Positions 9,609 to 19,413 of a stretch of DNA of 64,000 bases are shown here, piece by piece. Source of the DNA: Jejuia algarum (GTDB taxonomy: Bacteria; Bacteroidota; Bacteroidia; Flavobacteriales; Flavobacteriaceae); the NCBI GenBank assembly GCA_947495775.1, contig CANMAQ010000002.1:248001-312000 (forward strand). Direction: 5' to 3'. The notes beneath the pieces were generated by a model, which saw only the letters and a program-made list of their open reading frames with translations, had not been told where the DNA came from and did no database searches. Numbering within the stretch: the first letter of the stretch is position 1; each line of letters starts with the position of its first letter. Position numbers and translations under genes: made by a program.

Positions 9609-10128
9609 AAGCTATAAAGAATATCTCAATCAAATTACAACATTCATTTTTGATGTGGACGGTGTATTAACAGATGGTAGCTTACACATTACCACGTCTG
9701 GTGAGATGCTACGTATTATGAATGTTAAAGATGGCTATGCTTTAAAAACAGCACTTCATAAGGGGTTTAATGTTTGTATCATTTCTGGAGGTAGTAATGA
9801 AGGGGTGCGCTCTCGACTAGCGGCACTTGGTATAGACGCTATTTATTTAGGTGCGCATAATAAAATCGAACAGCTAGATGACTATTTTACGAAGAAAAAT
9901 ATTTCTTCTGAAAACGTCTTATACATGGGAGATGACATTCCAGATTATCCGGTTATGAAAGGCATTGGCTTGCCCTGTTGTCCTCAAGATGCTGTACCAG
10001 AAATTAAAGCCATTTCAAAATACATTTCACATAAAAAAGGGGGTAAAGGCGCGGTACGTGATGTTATAGAACAAGTGCTTAAAGTACAAGGCAAGTGGAG
10101 TGGTAATTTTGATGCTAAATACGATTAG
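9598..10128 (+). CDS. KdsC-like HAD phosphatase (3-deoxy-D-manno-octulosonate 8-phosphate phosphatase)
   Basis: 176 residues, the expected length for a capless C0-type HAD phosphatase. Motif I is FDVDGVLTDGSL with both aspartates, motif II is the serine of IISGGSNEG, and motif IV is MGDDIPDYPVM. The family dephosphorylates KDO-8-phosphate for lipopolysaccharide synthesis; paralogues act on other sugar acids. It overlaps the DUF2520 gene and precedes the UbiA gene, a conserved flavobacterial order. Confidence 0.88.
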   Translation: MADKSYKEYLNQITTFIFDVDGVLTDGSLHITTSGEMLRIMNVKDGYALKTALHKGFNVCIISGGSNEGVRSRLAALGIDAIYLGAHNKIEQLDDYFTKKNISSENVLYMGDDIPDYPVMKGIGLPCCPQDAVPEIKAISKYISHKKGGKGAVRDVIEQVLKVQGKWSGNFDAKYD

Positions 10129-10195
10129 ATTGTATTTATGGCCTTAGTAGTCTATAACAGGTTAAAATACAACTAACGTTAACATCTATAAATCG

Positions 10196-10220
10196 CATCT
10201 AGTCCCTTAAAGACTAGATG
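10196..10220 (+). promoter_or_regulatory. Hairpin between the KdsC-like and UbiA-like genes
   Basis: Perfect 9-bp stem CATCTAGTC / GACTAGATG with a 7-base loop. No T-run follows, so it is not a classic terminator. It may be a processing or attenuation structure. Confidence 0.45.
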
Positions 10221-10252
10221 TACCATGGCTATCCAATTAAACTGTAATCCTT

Positions 10253-11161
10253 TTGAAATTTTTAAATCTTATCCGGTGGCAAAATTTAGTACTAATTGCA
10301 TTTGCACAATTGGTTATAAAATATGCGTTATTAGACCCTTTTAATGTACAAACCGCTTTAGATGGTTGGGGTATTTTTTGGCTTGTCATGGCAACGCTTT
10401 GCATTGCTGCTGCTGGTAATGTTATTAACGACATCTATGATCGTGAAGCAGATGCTATAAACAAACCTCATAAGTGTACTGTTGGCTCCTTCATTACTGA
10501 AAACACGGCCAACTATCTCTATATTGTTTTAAACATGATAGGTGTAGGTATTGGCTTTTATGTATCGCACCGCGTAGGTAAAAGCCCTTTCTTTACCCTA
10601 TTTGTAGTTATTTCGGCTTTACTTTACCTCTACAGTTCGTATTTAAAGGGTATTCTCTTGGTGGGTAATAGCGTTATTTCTGTATTAGTTGCATCAAGTA
10701 TACTTATTGTGGGATTATTTGAACTTACTCCCACACTAAACACCCTCAATAAAGAGATACAGTTCACTTTTTTTAAAGTTATAGCAAACTATGCTTTTTT
10801 TGCTTTTATCCTCAATTTGTTGCGTGAAATTGTAAAAGACATGGAAGACATGGAAGGAGATCAAAAAGTAGGTCTCGTTACATTTCCCATACGTTTTGGT
10901 ATCTCAAAAACAAAGGTACTGCTATTCGGCATACACCTTATCGTACTTTTAACTTTGGGGTATTATACCATATCTGCATTGTACACACAACAAATGGTAT
11001 TGCTTTATTTTCTCATATTTATCATTGGTCCCCTCCTCTACATCGCTCTAAAATTACCTAAAATTGAAACTAAAACCGATTTTCATCATATAAGTACGGC
11101 ATACAAATTAGTGATGCTCTTTGGTGTATTGTCTTTATTACGTTTTAAACTTATGCTTTGA
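10253..11161 (+). CDS. UbiA prenyltransferase, geranylgeranylglycerol-phosphate geranylgeranyltransferase-like
   Basis: 302 residues with about eight to nine transmembrane helices. The two Mg-diphosphate motifs of the UbiA family are clear: NDIYDREADAINKPHK (NDxxDxxxDxxNKP) and REIVKDMEDMEGDQKVG. Flavobacteria carry this archaeal-type (DGGGP synthase-like) branch next to maf and the KdsC-like gene, which is the context here apart from the inserted nuclease gene. It would transfer an isoprenoid chain to a polar acceptor in the membrane. The natural substrate in these bacteria is not established. Confidence 0.85.
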   Translation: MKFLNLIRWQNLVLIAFAQLVIKYALLDPFNVQTALDGWGIFWLVMATLCIAAAGNVINDIYDREADAINKPHKCTVGSFITENTANYLYIVLNMIGVGIGFYVSHRVGKSPFFTLFVVISALLYLYSSYLKGILLVGNSVISVLVASSILIVGLFELTPTLNTLNKEIQFTFFKVIANYAFFAFILNLLREIVKDMEDMEGDQKVGLVTFPIRFGISKTKVLLFGIHLIVLLTLGYYTISALYTQQMVLLYFLIFIIGPLLYIALKLPKIETKTDFHHISTAYKLVMLFGVLSLLRFKLML

Positions 11162-11166
11162 ATTAG

Positions 11167-11401
11167 AAGTGCCTAGAATATTTAAAGTTTAGAATTGATA
11201 TTCGTTCATCTCTGTAGTATTCTTATCCCAACTTTAGCGCACTTTAAATATTCCCAACTTTTAGGCATTTTTTTATACCGTCAAAAACTATAATTCGTTC
11301 TCCTTAGTAGCATTTCTACCCTAATTTTAGCGTACTCTAAAGACTTAAAATTTTAGGCTCTTCCCCCCTCAACACAAAACCCAACAAAAACTTTAACTTT
11401 A
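11167..11401 (-). repeat. ~105-bp intergenic repeat family, left block (one full and one partial copy)
   Basis: Copy 1 (11167-11270) begins AAGTGCCTAGAATATTTAAAG and ends CAACTTTTAGGCATTT. Copy 2 (about 11287-11361) lacks the first end. After them comes a ~27-bp stretch, AAACCCAACAAAAACTTTAA and on (from 11377), that recurs after the right block before maf. The strand given is relative to the copies at 34 kb, taken as +. The remainder of the intergenic gap (11402-11615) holds AT-rich leader of the nuclease gene. Confidence 0.85.
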
Positions 11402-11615
11402 AAACTTAAAATAGTTTAAGTGAATTAGTGCCATTTTAGAATAGTGCTTCTAAAACTTAATAATTACTTTTTATTAAATTAATAGAATACCCCACTTTCG
11501 TAAGAATAACGACATAACTTTAATGATCTGTTTAAAGAAGACTAACATGGAGATAACTTCAAACAAAAAACGATAAGGTTACTTTGAAAAAATAACTTTT
11601 AAACATTTTTGAATT

Positions 11616-14600
11616 ATGAATATAATGCATTTTAGGCGATTTAGTATCGTAATTGCCTTGATTATCCACGGATTAATAGCTTCGCAAACTATGCTTACAC
11701 CAGGTGATGTCGCCATAGTAGGCGTTAATACAGATAATCCTGATACCTTCTCCTTTGTTACATTGACTGATATTACCATTGGTACAAAACTATTCTTTAC
11801 AGATAGTGGTATACAGACCGATGGAAGCTTTAGAGGAAATGAAGGTGCCATTTTATATACGGCGCCCTCCAATTTAAGTCCGGGAACAATTGTTAATTTT
11901 TCTGGGATTTCTGATGATTTCACCAATGCTAGTGATGGTCATGTAGGGACTAACGGATTTAACTTGTCGACATCTGGAGACCAGATCATTGCCTTTACAG
12001 GTAGTACAGAGAACCCAACGTTTATTTTTGCTTTACAAACCAATAGCAGCATGTTTCAGACGAATTCTAACGACTCTAATCAATCGGATTTACCTCCAGG
12101 TTTAGAAATTGGAAGAACAGCAGTTGCAGTTGGTGCTGGGCAAGGCGCAGAATCAGAATTTGATAATGCAACATACAACCTTTCTGTAAATTCTGGAACT
12201 AAAGACGAATTATTAACTGCTATAGCAACTAATACGAACTGGGATGGCACTAATGATCGAATTGATGATTTACCTGCTAATGGTACTATTTCTGTGGTAT
12301 CGCACGGTGTTTTTTTAAATGAATTGCAAATGAATACTACAGGTACAGATTGGGAGTTTTTCGAAATACAAGGTATGGCAGGGGAAGACCTTTCTAACTT
12401 GACTTTAATTACAATAGATGGCGATACGGGTTCGCTTGGAACCGTAAATGCTGTAGTAGACTTAACAGGACAAAACATCCCAGCAGATGGCATTTGGGTC
12501 GCTTCTAGTCCTGCAGCTAACGGTGCGTATCAAATTACAGGAAATTTAACTATTGCGAATAATACATTTGAAAATGGAACCACTACATTCTTATTAGTAA
12601 CTGGATTTACAGGAGCAAATGGAGATGATTTAGATATTAACGATAATGGTATTTTAGATGTCATGCCGTGGACGGAAATCATAGATGGTGTTGCTTTGAC
12701 AGATGCTGGCGCTACAGATTTTACCTATGCCGGAGTAACGGCAATAGGTCCAGATGGTACATTTTTGCCTTCAGGAATTTTTAGAAATACCGATGCGCCA
12801 ACAAGTGAATTCAACACCACAACCTTTCTCTCGTTTGATATTCCCGATGGTACTCCAGGAAGGTCTAATGCACGTATGGAGGACGTGTTTATTACGGGTA
12901 ATGGTATTAGAATTGATACTAATACTAATATACCCAATACTGCTGATGGGACTGATTTTCAAAATGTAGAAATTGATACAAACAGCTCGTCAACGTTTTC
13001 AATTGAAAATGCAACGACTGAGGCGATTCATTTAACAGCAATCGAAATTGTATGTACCAATGCAAATGATTTTTCGTTAAATACACCAGCACTTACATTA
13101 CCAAAAGTCATCGCAGCCGGTTCTCGCCAAGATTTCATGGTAAACTTTAAAGCTGTAACTGCTGGACAAAAAAATGCTATTGTAAAAATTACAACAAATA
13201 CAGGCGACTTTACTTTTGATATAACGGCCAATGCCATTTCCCCTGCAGAAGTCACTTTAATTAGCGCTATTCAAGGTGCTGAAGCGGCAAGCCCATTTAC
13301 AGAACAAACGGTTGTTATTGAAGGCATTGTTGTTGGAGATTTTCAAGATGGCGCAGGAAAAGGCATTAATGGAGACCTCAATGGTTTTTTTGTTCAAGAA
13401 GAAGATGTTGATGCTGATGCAAATGGAATGACTTCAGAAGGTATTTTTATTTTTGATGGCTCGAATTCTACAGTAGATGTTACTGTTGGTGACTTCGTAA
13501 GAATTACAGGTACTGTTTCTGAATTTTTCGGTGCTACTCAAATTTCCAGTACGTCAGTACGTATTCTAAGTTCTGGACATACTTTACCCACAGCTGCTCA
13601 AATAAATTTACCATTGCCTACAACCACAAACTCTAATGGAGAAGCAATACTTAATCTGGAACATGTAGAAGGCATGTTAGTGCATTTTTCTCAAACTTTA
13701 ACTGTCACAGAACTTTTTCAATTAGATCGTTTTGGAGAATTATTATTAACTCAAGGCCATAGACCTGTACATTTTACACAAAACAATACGCCTAGCGTTG
13801 CTGGTTTTTCAGCTCACTTACAGGATATCGCAAGCCGTACCATACTTTTAGATGATGGTATGAATACTCAAAACCCTATACCAATAGTATATCCAGATGG
13901 AGCACTTAATAGTCAAGATGCCTTTCGCATGGGGCATACTACGGCTAACCTTACTGGGGTTGTGGCCTATTCAAGGGCGAGTGGTTCCAGTGGTGATGAA
14001 AATTATCGCATTCACCCCACTATAGCACCTGCGTTTACGGCTACAAACCAAAGACAAACCACGCCATCTCCTGTAGGCGGAACTCTAAAAGTAGCCGCTT
14101 TTAATGTTCTAAATTATTTTACAACTATCGATATTACAGATGCAAGAACTGCTATAGGTTCAGATCCCAGAGGTGCCGATACGGTTGAGGAATTTAACAG
14201 ACAACGTAAAAAATTATTACAGGCCTTAACCGCTATTAATGCAGATATATTTGGAATCATTGAATTAGAAAATGACTTCTTAGTAGGTTCTTCTGGTAAT
14301 GCTATTGAAGACCTTGTTGAAGGTTTAAACACACTTTTAGGTGCTAATACCTATACTTGGGTTGACCCAGGCACGCAATTTGTTGGAGACGATACTATTG
14401 CTGTTGGTATTATTTATAAGCCTGCCATAGTCTCTATTTCAGAAGGCTCTACGATTGCGGTTTTAGAAGACAGTGTCATACCTGCACTTAATTTGGATGT
14501 TCCTCAACTTACAAGCCCTCTTCCTGCCGTATTTAATGGCCCAAGAACAAATCGAGCGCCTTTAGCGGTAACCTTTACGCAAAACTCTAATTCTGAAAAG

Positions 14601-15374
14601 TTCACTGTCGTTGTAAATCATTTTAAATCTAAAGGCAGTGTTGGTCCTGCGCCTGGTGATGAAGTCATTAATGATGGGAAAGGAAGTTCTAATCAAACCC
14701 GCTTAAATGCCTCTATTATTTTAGATGCGTGGTTAGCTACCGATCCTACACATAGTACTGATAGTGACTATTTAGTGTTAGGCGATTTAAATGCCTATGC
14801 CAGTGAAAGCCCTATCACTTATCTAGAAGACAGGAATTATACCGATTTAGCTAGACACTTTTTAGGAGATGATAGCGCTTTCTCTTTTGTTTTTGATGGG
14901 CAAATTGGCACTCTAGATTATGCGCTTGCGAATTCTAGTTTGACACCTCAGATAACAGGTGCTACAGAATGGCACATTAATGCCGATGAACCTGATGCTA
15001 TAGATTATAATCTAGATTTTGGAAGAAGTCCTACTATTTTTAATGGAGATACACCATTTAGAAGTTCAGATCACGATCCCATACTTATAGGTTTAGATTT
15101 AAACGCTTCTGTCTTAAGTGCGCCAAATTTAGTTATTAGCAAAAATGCTCCCCTAGTGTATCCTAATCCATTCTCAGATCTATTAAACCTATTACATCTT
15201 AAAGGTGAAACGACTGTTTTAATATTTGATACATCAGGTAAAAAAGTCCTAGAAACATTTTTTGAAGATGCTTCAGCGCTTACATTAAAAACGACAACCT
15301 TAGCTAAAGGTACATATCTGCTATCTATTAAAAATAGCACCACAACATTTTCAAGAGTAGTCGTGAAGCCATAG
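11616..15374 (+). CDS. T9SS-secreted extracellular nuclease/phosphatase (ExeM/NucH-like)
   Basis: 1252 residues. Signal peptide (ALIIHGLIAS) first, then a beta domain (about 25-200) with FFTDSGIQTDG, a lamin-tail-like domain (about 230-430, VFLNELQMNTTGTDWEFFEIQG), an abnormal-spindle-like sandwich (about 450-545), an OB-fold nuclease-associated domain (about 550-690), and an endonuclease/exonuclease/phosphatase domain (about 823-1160) with FNVLNYF, ELEND, NHFKSKG, LGDLNAYASE and catalytic SSDHDP. The last ~75 residues (VYPNPFSDLLNL to SRVVVKP) are a T9SS type A sorting domain. It probably degrades extracellular DNA for phosphorus. It separates ubiA-like and maf, which are adjacent in relatives, and repeats flank it. 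Confidence 0.9.
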   Translation: MNIMHFRRFSIVIALIIHGLIASQTMLTPGDVAIVGVNTDNPDTFSFVTLTDITIGTKLFFTDSGIQTDGSFRGNEGAILYTAPSNLSPGTIVNFSGISDDFTNASDGHVGTNGFNLSTSGDQIIAFTGSTENPTFIFALQTNSSMFQTNSNDSNQSDLPPGLEIGRTAVAVGAGQGAESEFDNATYNLSVNSGTKDELLTAIATNTNWDGTNDRIDDLPANGTISVVSHGVFLNELQMNTTGTDWEFFEIQGMAGEDLSNLTLITIDGDTGSLGTVNAVVDLTGQNIPADGIWVASSPAANGAYQITGNLTIANNTFENGTTTFLLVTGFTGANGDDLDINDNGILDVMPWTEIIDGVALTDAGATDFTYAGVTAIGPDGTFLPSGIFRNTDAPTSEFNTTTFLSFDIPDGTPGRSNARMEDVFITGNGIRIDTNTNIPNTADGTDFQNVEIDTNSSSTFSIENATTEAIHLTAIEIVCTNANDFSLNTPALTLPKVIAAGSRQDFMVNFKAVTAGQKNAIVKITTNTGDFTFDITANAISPAEVTLISAIQGAEAASPFTEQTVVIEGIVVGDFQDGAGKGINGDLNGFFVQEEDVDADANGMTSEGIFIFDGSNSTVDVTVGDFVRITGTVSEFFGATQISSTSVRILSSGHTLPTAAQINLPLPTTTNSNGEAILNLEHVEGMLVHFSQTLTVTELFQLDRFGELLLTQGHRPVHFTQNNTPSVAGFSAHLQDIASRTILLDDGMNTQNPIPIVYPDGALNSQDAFRMGHTTANLTGVVAYSRASGSSGDENYRIHPTIAPAFTATNQRQTTPSPVGGTLKVAAFNVLNYFTTIDITDARTAIGSDPRGADTVEEFNRQRKKLLQALTAINADIFGIIELENDFLVGSSGNAIEDLVEGLNTLLGANTYTWVDPGTQFVGDDTIAVGIIYKPAIVSISEGSTIAVLEDSVIPALNLDVPQLTSPLPAVFNGPRTNRAPLAVTFTQNSNSEKFTVVVNHFKSKGSVGPAPGDEVINDGKGSSNQTRLNASIILDAWLATDPTHSTDSDYLVLGDLNAYASESPITYLEDRNYTDLARHFLGDDSAFSFVFDGQIGTLDYALANSSLTPQITGATEWHINADEPDAIDYNLDFGRSPTIFNGDTPFRSSDHDPILIGLDLNASVLSAPNLVISKNAPLVYPNPFSDLLNLLHLKGETTVLIFDTSGKKVLETFFEDASALTLKTTTLAKGTYLLSIKNSTTTFSRVVVKP

Positions 15375-15411
15375 TATATTTTCTATACAAACTTTAAGAC
15401 TCTCTATGTAC

Positions 15412-15446
15412 TCTAGGCATTTTTATCAAAGTTTAAAATGCCTAGA
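15412..15446 (+). terminator. Hairpin after the nuclease gene
   Basis: A 12-bp perfect stem, TCTAGGCATTTT with AAAATGCCTAGA, has an 11-base loop, 38 bases after the nuclease stop codon. It is formed by two inverted ends of the ~105-bp repeat family, so a repeat end appears to have been used as a terminator. The T-run is within the left arm, so efficiency is uncertain. Confidence 0.5.
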
Positions 15447-15776
15447 ATACTTAAAGTTGAAAAGTAATTACCAGTCGCCTTAGTACGTTCCTACTCCAAC
15501 TTTAGCTTACTTGAAGTACTTATAAACTTTAGGCCTTTTTTTATACCGTCAAAAACTACAATTCGTTCATCTTAGTAACATTTCTGTCCTAACTTTAGCG
15601 CACTCTAAATATTTCCAACTTTAGGCATTTATATAAAAACTAGAAGCGCCTAGAGTATTTAAAGTTAACATCCAGTCACCTTAGTACATTCCTACTCCAA
15701 CTTTAGCGCACTTTAAGTATTCCCAACTTTAGACACTTCTTCCATAACATAAAACCCAACAAAAACTTTAACTTTA
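15435..15776 (-). repeat. ~105-bp intergenic repeat family, right block (three copies)
   Basis: Copy 3 (15436-15540), partial copy 4 (about 15549-15632) and copy 5 (15641-15740) have the same orientation as the left block. The spacer TTATACCGTCAAAAACTA and the ~27-bp trailing sequence (AAACCCAACAAAAACTTTAA and on, from 15752) are shared with the left block. The nuclease gene is therefore bracketed by ~200-bp direct repeats. Confidence 0.85.
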
Positions 15777-15799
15777 CAAGGCTTTTAAATACGATATAC

Positions 15800-16393
15800 A
15801 TGCTAAATTCTAAACTTAAAAACTACAACCTTATTTTAGCGTCTGGTTCGCCAAGACGTCAATCTTTTTTCAAAGATTTAAACTTAGATTTTGAAGTGCG
15901 CTTAAAAGCGACAAAAGAAGACTATCCTAATACATTAACTCATTTTGAAATCAGTAATTACCTTGCAGAGTTAAAAGCCGCGCCTTTTCAGGAAGAATTA
16001 AAATCTAAAGATATTTTAATTACCAGCGATACTATTGTTTGGCATGACACCACAGCACTAGGAAAACCAAAAGATGCCCAAACCGCTTTTCAGTATCTAA
16101 AAGCATTAAGCAATGCCACTCATGAAGTAATCACATCGGTTTGTTTTACCACTAAACGATCTCAAAACACTATATATGACAGCACAAAAGTAACGTTTAA
16201 ACCCTTGAGTGATGACGAAATTAACTACTATATCGACACGTATAAACCATTTGATAAAGCAGGTGCTTATGGTATTCAAGATTGGATAGGACAAATTGGA
16301 GTTACCAAAATAGAAGGTTCCTATTTTAATGTTATGGGGTTGCCTGTGCATCTTGTTTACAAAACGTTAAACGCTATGGTTACTGCAATTTAA
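15800..16393 (+). CDS. maf: Maf family nucleoside triphosphate pyrophosphatase
   Basis: 197 residues. The family signature LASGSPRRQSFF is at the N-terminus and the catalytic aspartate region is ITSDTIVWHD. GAYGIQDWIG and KIEGSYFNVMGLPVHLV follow. Maf proteins hydrolyse dTTP/UTP or modified nucleotides to monophosphates and prevent misincorporation. The conserved flavobacterial neighbour ubiA-like lies on the far side of the nuclease. It is followed 31 bases later by the lipoprotein gene. Confidence 0.92.
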   Translation: MLNSKLKNYNLILASGSPRRQSFFKDLNLDFEVRLKATKEDYPNTLTHFEISNYLAELKAAPFQEELKSKDILITSDTIVWHDTTALGKPKDAQTAFQYLKALSNATHEVITSVCFTTKRSQNTIYDSTKVTFKPLSDDEINYYIDTYKPFDKAGAYGIQDWIGQIGVTKIEGSYFNVMGLPVHLVYKTLNAMVTAI

Positions 16394-16424
16394 GTTTGTA
16401 TTTTTATAAGAGAAAATCACCATT

Positions 16425-17354
16425 ATGAAAAGATTACGTTATAATAGCTATGCGGTTCTATGTGTTGCTCTATGTGCCATGTTATGCAACGCTTGTAAAG
16501 ATGCAACTTCCTCTAAACGGGAACCGCTCTTAGCCATAAACACTACTGAAATAAAAGAAAAAGCACCAACACCTTTAACAGAAACTTTTAAAGCTTATTG
16601 GTATGCAGGACAAGCAGAATTAACATCTTACAAATTAGAACAGGCCCGTTATGGAGAAATCCGTGAAGGTCATGCAATGTTAATTTATGTTACTGAAAAT
16701 TTTCTACCACAGCTACAAGTAAAAGCCGATTATCCAAACGCCAAAAACATTCCTGTTTTAAAACTCAACAGTACAAAGAAATTCAACACAGGTATTTACC
16801 CCTATTCTATCATGCAAAGCACATTCTACCCTGTGGCAAATACCCAACATGCGTTAAAAGTGTCCAGTAGCATGCAAGAATGGTGTGGCCATGTGTATGC
16901 CCAACTTAACAACAAAACGCAATTTGAAATCACCTCGCATTCTTACTTTGAAGGTGAGGCCGATAAAGCCTATCAAATCAATAAAGCCACTTTAGAAAAC
17001 GAATTGTGGGTACAACTTCGCATAGATCCAAAATCGTTACCTGTAGGTGCTATTTCATGCATCCCCGCTTTTGAATATACCCGTTTAAAACACAAACCCA
17101 TTAAAGCTTATAATGCTAACGCCTCACGTAACAAAAACACCTACAGCTTAACCTATCCTGAATTAAATAGAACTTTAAGCATTACATTTAATCCCGATTT
17201 CCCTTATGATATTTTAGGTTGGGAAGAAACATTTGTAAGTGGTACTAAAACCCTAACCACTAAAGCGACTAAGCTTAAAACTATAAAGGCCCCTTATTGG
17301 CAAAAAAACCACAATAAGGATCAAGCACTTAGAGATCGTTTACTTCTAAATTAA
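16425..17354 (+). CDS. Conserved lipoprotein of unknown function next to maf
   Basis: 309 residues with a lipoprotein signal (MLCNACKD, Cys24). The body has a beta-rich look with FKAYWYAGQAELTSYKLEQARYGE, EGHAMLIYVTENF and SMQEWCGHVYAQLN. Homologues next to maf in Flavobacteriaceae are sometimes labelled septum formation inhibitor Maf, but the sequence has no Maf signature (SGSPRR is missing), so that label is a neighbour carry-over. Located in the envelope; function unknown. Confidence 0.75.
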   Translation: MKRLRYNSYAVLCVALCAMLCNACKDATSSKREPLLAINTTEIKEKAPTPLTETFKAYWYAGQAELTSYKLEQARYGEIREGHAMLIYVTENFLPQLQVKADYPNAKNIPVLKLNSTKKFNTGIYPYSIMQSTFYPVANTQHALKVSSSMQEWCGHVYAQLNNKTQFEITSHSYFEGEADKAYQINKATLENELWVQLRIDPKSLPVGAISCIPAFEYTRLKHKPIKAYNANASRNKNTYSLTYPELNRTLSITFNPDFPYDILGWEETFVSGTKTLTTKATKLKTIKAPYWQKNHNKDQALRDRLLLN

Positions 17355-17373
17355 ATTGTTAAAAATTTGCGTG

Positions 17374-17381
17374 TATATTTG
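17374..17381 (+). promoter_or_regulatory. -7 box upstream of the small MscS gene
   Basis: TATATTTG is an exact match to the Bacteroidota TAnnTTTG -7 element, 23 bases before the ATG. No clear TTTG -33 partner is seen at 19-21 bases. Confidence 0.55.
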
Positions 17382-17404
17382 TTGTTATAATAGCCAAGAT
17401 TAAA

Positions 17405-17953
17405 ATGACAAATTTTTTTAACGTTTATAAAGACCAACTAATTAGTACTACAATTTTAATTGTCGTTCTGTTTTGTATTGGGGCTATCACAAACCTTCTT
17501 GTTAAAAAAATAGGCACGCGTAATCATATAAATGAAGCTAGAATTAGCCTTATTTGTCGTTATGTGAGTGTGAGTTTATTTCTAATTGGTGCTTTAATAG
17601 AGGGCTTTATACTTGGTGCAAGATTTGAAGATATTGCCGTTATATTTTCTTCTGTGTTTGCCATTCTTGGCATCGCTTTGTTTGCGGTATGGTCTATTTT
17701 AAGCAACGTTACATCTGGTATTATCATGTTTTTTAACTTCCCGTATAAAATAGGAGATAAAATAGAAATCCATGATAAAGATTTTCCTATTAAAGCAATT
17801 ATAGAAGATATTAGAGCCTTTCATTTGCATTTGAAGTTAGAAAATGGCGATTTTGTTACCTATCCTAATAACCTTATGCTACAAAAAGCGGTAACACTTG
17901 TAGAAAAAGACGCTATTGAAAATGATGCTGATGACGGAAAAGACGCCATTTAA
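17405..17953 (+). CDS. Small MscS-type mechanosensitive channel
   Basis: 182 residues, shorter than E. coli MscS (286). Two or three N-terminal helices lead to the pore helix region (FSSVFAILGIALFAVWSILSNVTSGIIMF), then NFPYKIGDKIEI and a beta domain (YPNNLMLQKAV). The C-terminal alpha/beta cage domain is absent. Inner membrane, tension-gated or ion conducting. It ends two bases before the corA start, so the two are coupled. Confidence 0.88.
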   Translation: MTNFFNVYKDQLISTTILIVVLFCIGAITNLLVKKIGTRNHINEARISLICRYVSVSLFLIGALIEGFILGARFEDIAVIFSSVFAILGIALFAVWSILSNVTSGIIMFFNFPYKIGDKIEIHDKDFPIKAIIEDIRAFHLHLKLENGDFVTYPNNLMLQKAVTLVEKDAIENDADDGKDAI

Positions 17954-17954
17954 A

Positions 17955-19019
17955 ATGATAAAAAGAACTAAAGCTGCCTCCAAACAATTAGGGCAAATTC
18001 CTGGCAGTGTGATTTACACAGGACAAAATCCTAAAGAAGAATTATACATTGAAGTATTCGATTACGACAAAACGCATTGTGATGCTCTAGAACTTGACAG
18101 CATTGAGGAAAGCTTTAAGTATAAACTTACCGACTCTGTCACTTGGATAAACTTAAACGGTCTTAATCATGTTAAACAGATAGAAAAATTAGGAATCCAT
18201 TACGAACTTCACCCTTTGGTTTTAGAAGATATTGTAAATATATCGCAACGCCCTAAAATTGATGACTACGACTCCTATTTATTTATTGCTTTAAAAATGC
18301 TGTATTACAATGCTTCTGGTGTCATTACTTCAGAACAAGTTAGCTTTGTATTAGGCAAAAACTACGTACTTAGTTTCCAAGAAGCGGAAGGTGATGTTTT
18401 TGATAGCGTTAGAGAGCGTATACAAAAAGCAAAAGGGCGTATTCGAAATATGCGTTCAGATTATTTATTATATGTTTTAATAGATGCCATTGTAGACTAT
18501 TATTTTAATGTTGTTGAAATTTTAGGAGATAAAATAGAAACCTTAGAATCTCAAATTTTTGATGGCGCTGTGGAAGAAAATACCAGTAGAGACATTCAAA
18601 ATTTAAAACGAGAAGTTCTTCGCGTACGTCGGGCCATTTTTCCGCTTAGGGAAATGATAGGTCGCATTGAAAAAAATGAAACACCGCTTATACAAAAAAA
18701 GATAATTACCTATTATAAAGACATTCATGACCACCTTGTACAAGTTTCTGAAAATATAGATATCTATCGCGAAATGATATGGAGTTTAATGGATATGTAT
18801 ATGACGACAATTAGTAATAAAATGAATGAGGTTATGAAGGTACTTACCATTATGGCTTCTATTTTTATCCCTCTTACATTTATTGCTGGGGTGTATGGGA
18901 TGAACTTTCAACATATGCCAGAATTACAATCACCATATGGCTATTATATCGTTTGGGGCGTTATGGCACTTATTTTTATAGGAATGCTTTATTACTTCAA
19001 ACGAAAAAAATGGCTGTAA
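17955..19019 (+). CDS. corA: Magnesium/cobalt transporter CorA
   Basis: 354 residues from the ATG at 17955, chosen because it directly follows the mscS stop (TAA at 17951-17953). The upstream in-frame ATG would overlap mscS. A long cytoplasmic alpha/beta funnel with coiled helices leads to two C-terminal transmembrane helices joined by the selectivity signature YGMNF (in GVYGMNFQHMPE). Pentameric inner-membrane Mg2+ channel. The C-terminus FKRKKWL is the typical basic sphincter end. Confidence 0.93.
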   Translation: MIKRTKAASKQLGQIPGSVIYTGQNPKEELYIEVFDYDKTHCDALELDSIEESFKYKLTDSVTWINLNGLNHVKQIEKLGIHYELHPLVLEDIVNISQRPKIDDYDSYLFIALKMLYYNASGVITSEQVSFVLGKNYVLSFQEAEGDVFDSVRERIQKAKGRIRNMRSDYLLYVLIDAIVDYYFNVVEILGDKIETLESQIFDGAVEENTSRDIQNLKREVLRVRRAIFPLREMIGRIEKNETPLIQKKIITYYKDIHDHLVQVSENIDIYREMIWSLMDMYMTTISNKMNEVMKVLTIMASIFIPLTFIAGVYGMNFQHMPELQSPYGYYIVWGVMALIFIGMLYYFKRKKWL

Positions 19020-19413
19020 GCGATACCTAACGTCACATCTACATCTCCGTTTATAATTTTTTTATGGAAACTCAACGGTTTCTCAACTTCTTAAACTAAT
19101 AAAATCATTGCGTTAAAGAGGTTTGATGTGTTCTTTGTTACTGGTTACTAAAATCTGTAAAAAAAAAAATACGGTTCTAGATCGAAACATTAAGACTGTA
19201 CGTCTACAATAGCAACGCATGTACCGCAGTTAATGCTTTTATTCAAGAAAATGCAACATGAGTGTAAGGATTACAACATTTTTATCATATAAAATAAAGC
19301 GTTCTAATCTATCATATCCTTAATTTTATTGTTGTATGTATACCAAGCTATATGCCACTAGATGTAGTGCTATAGTACACAATAATTACAATGTTATTTT
19401 AAAACTAAATACT
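19020..19413. other. Intergenic region after corA
   Basis: About 390 AT-rich bases with no coding signal, hairpin terminator or repeat that I can recognise. Confidence 0.6.

Noticed and set aside
16425..17354. Maf (septum formation inhibitor) identity for the lipoprotein gene
   Set aside because: The protein has a lipoprotein signal and no Maf motifs; the true Maf is the gene before it.
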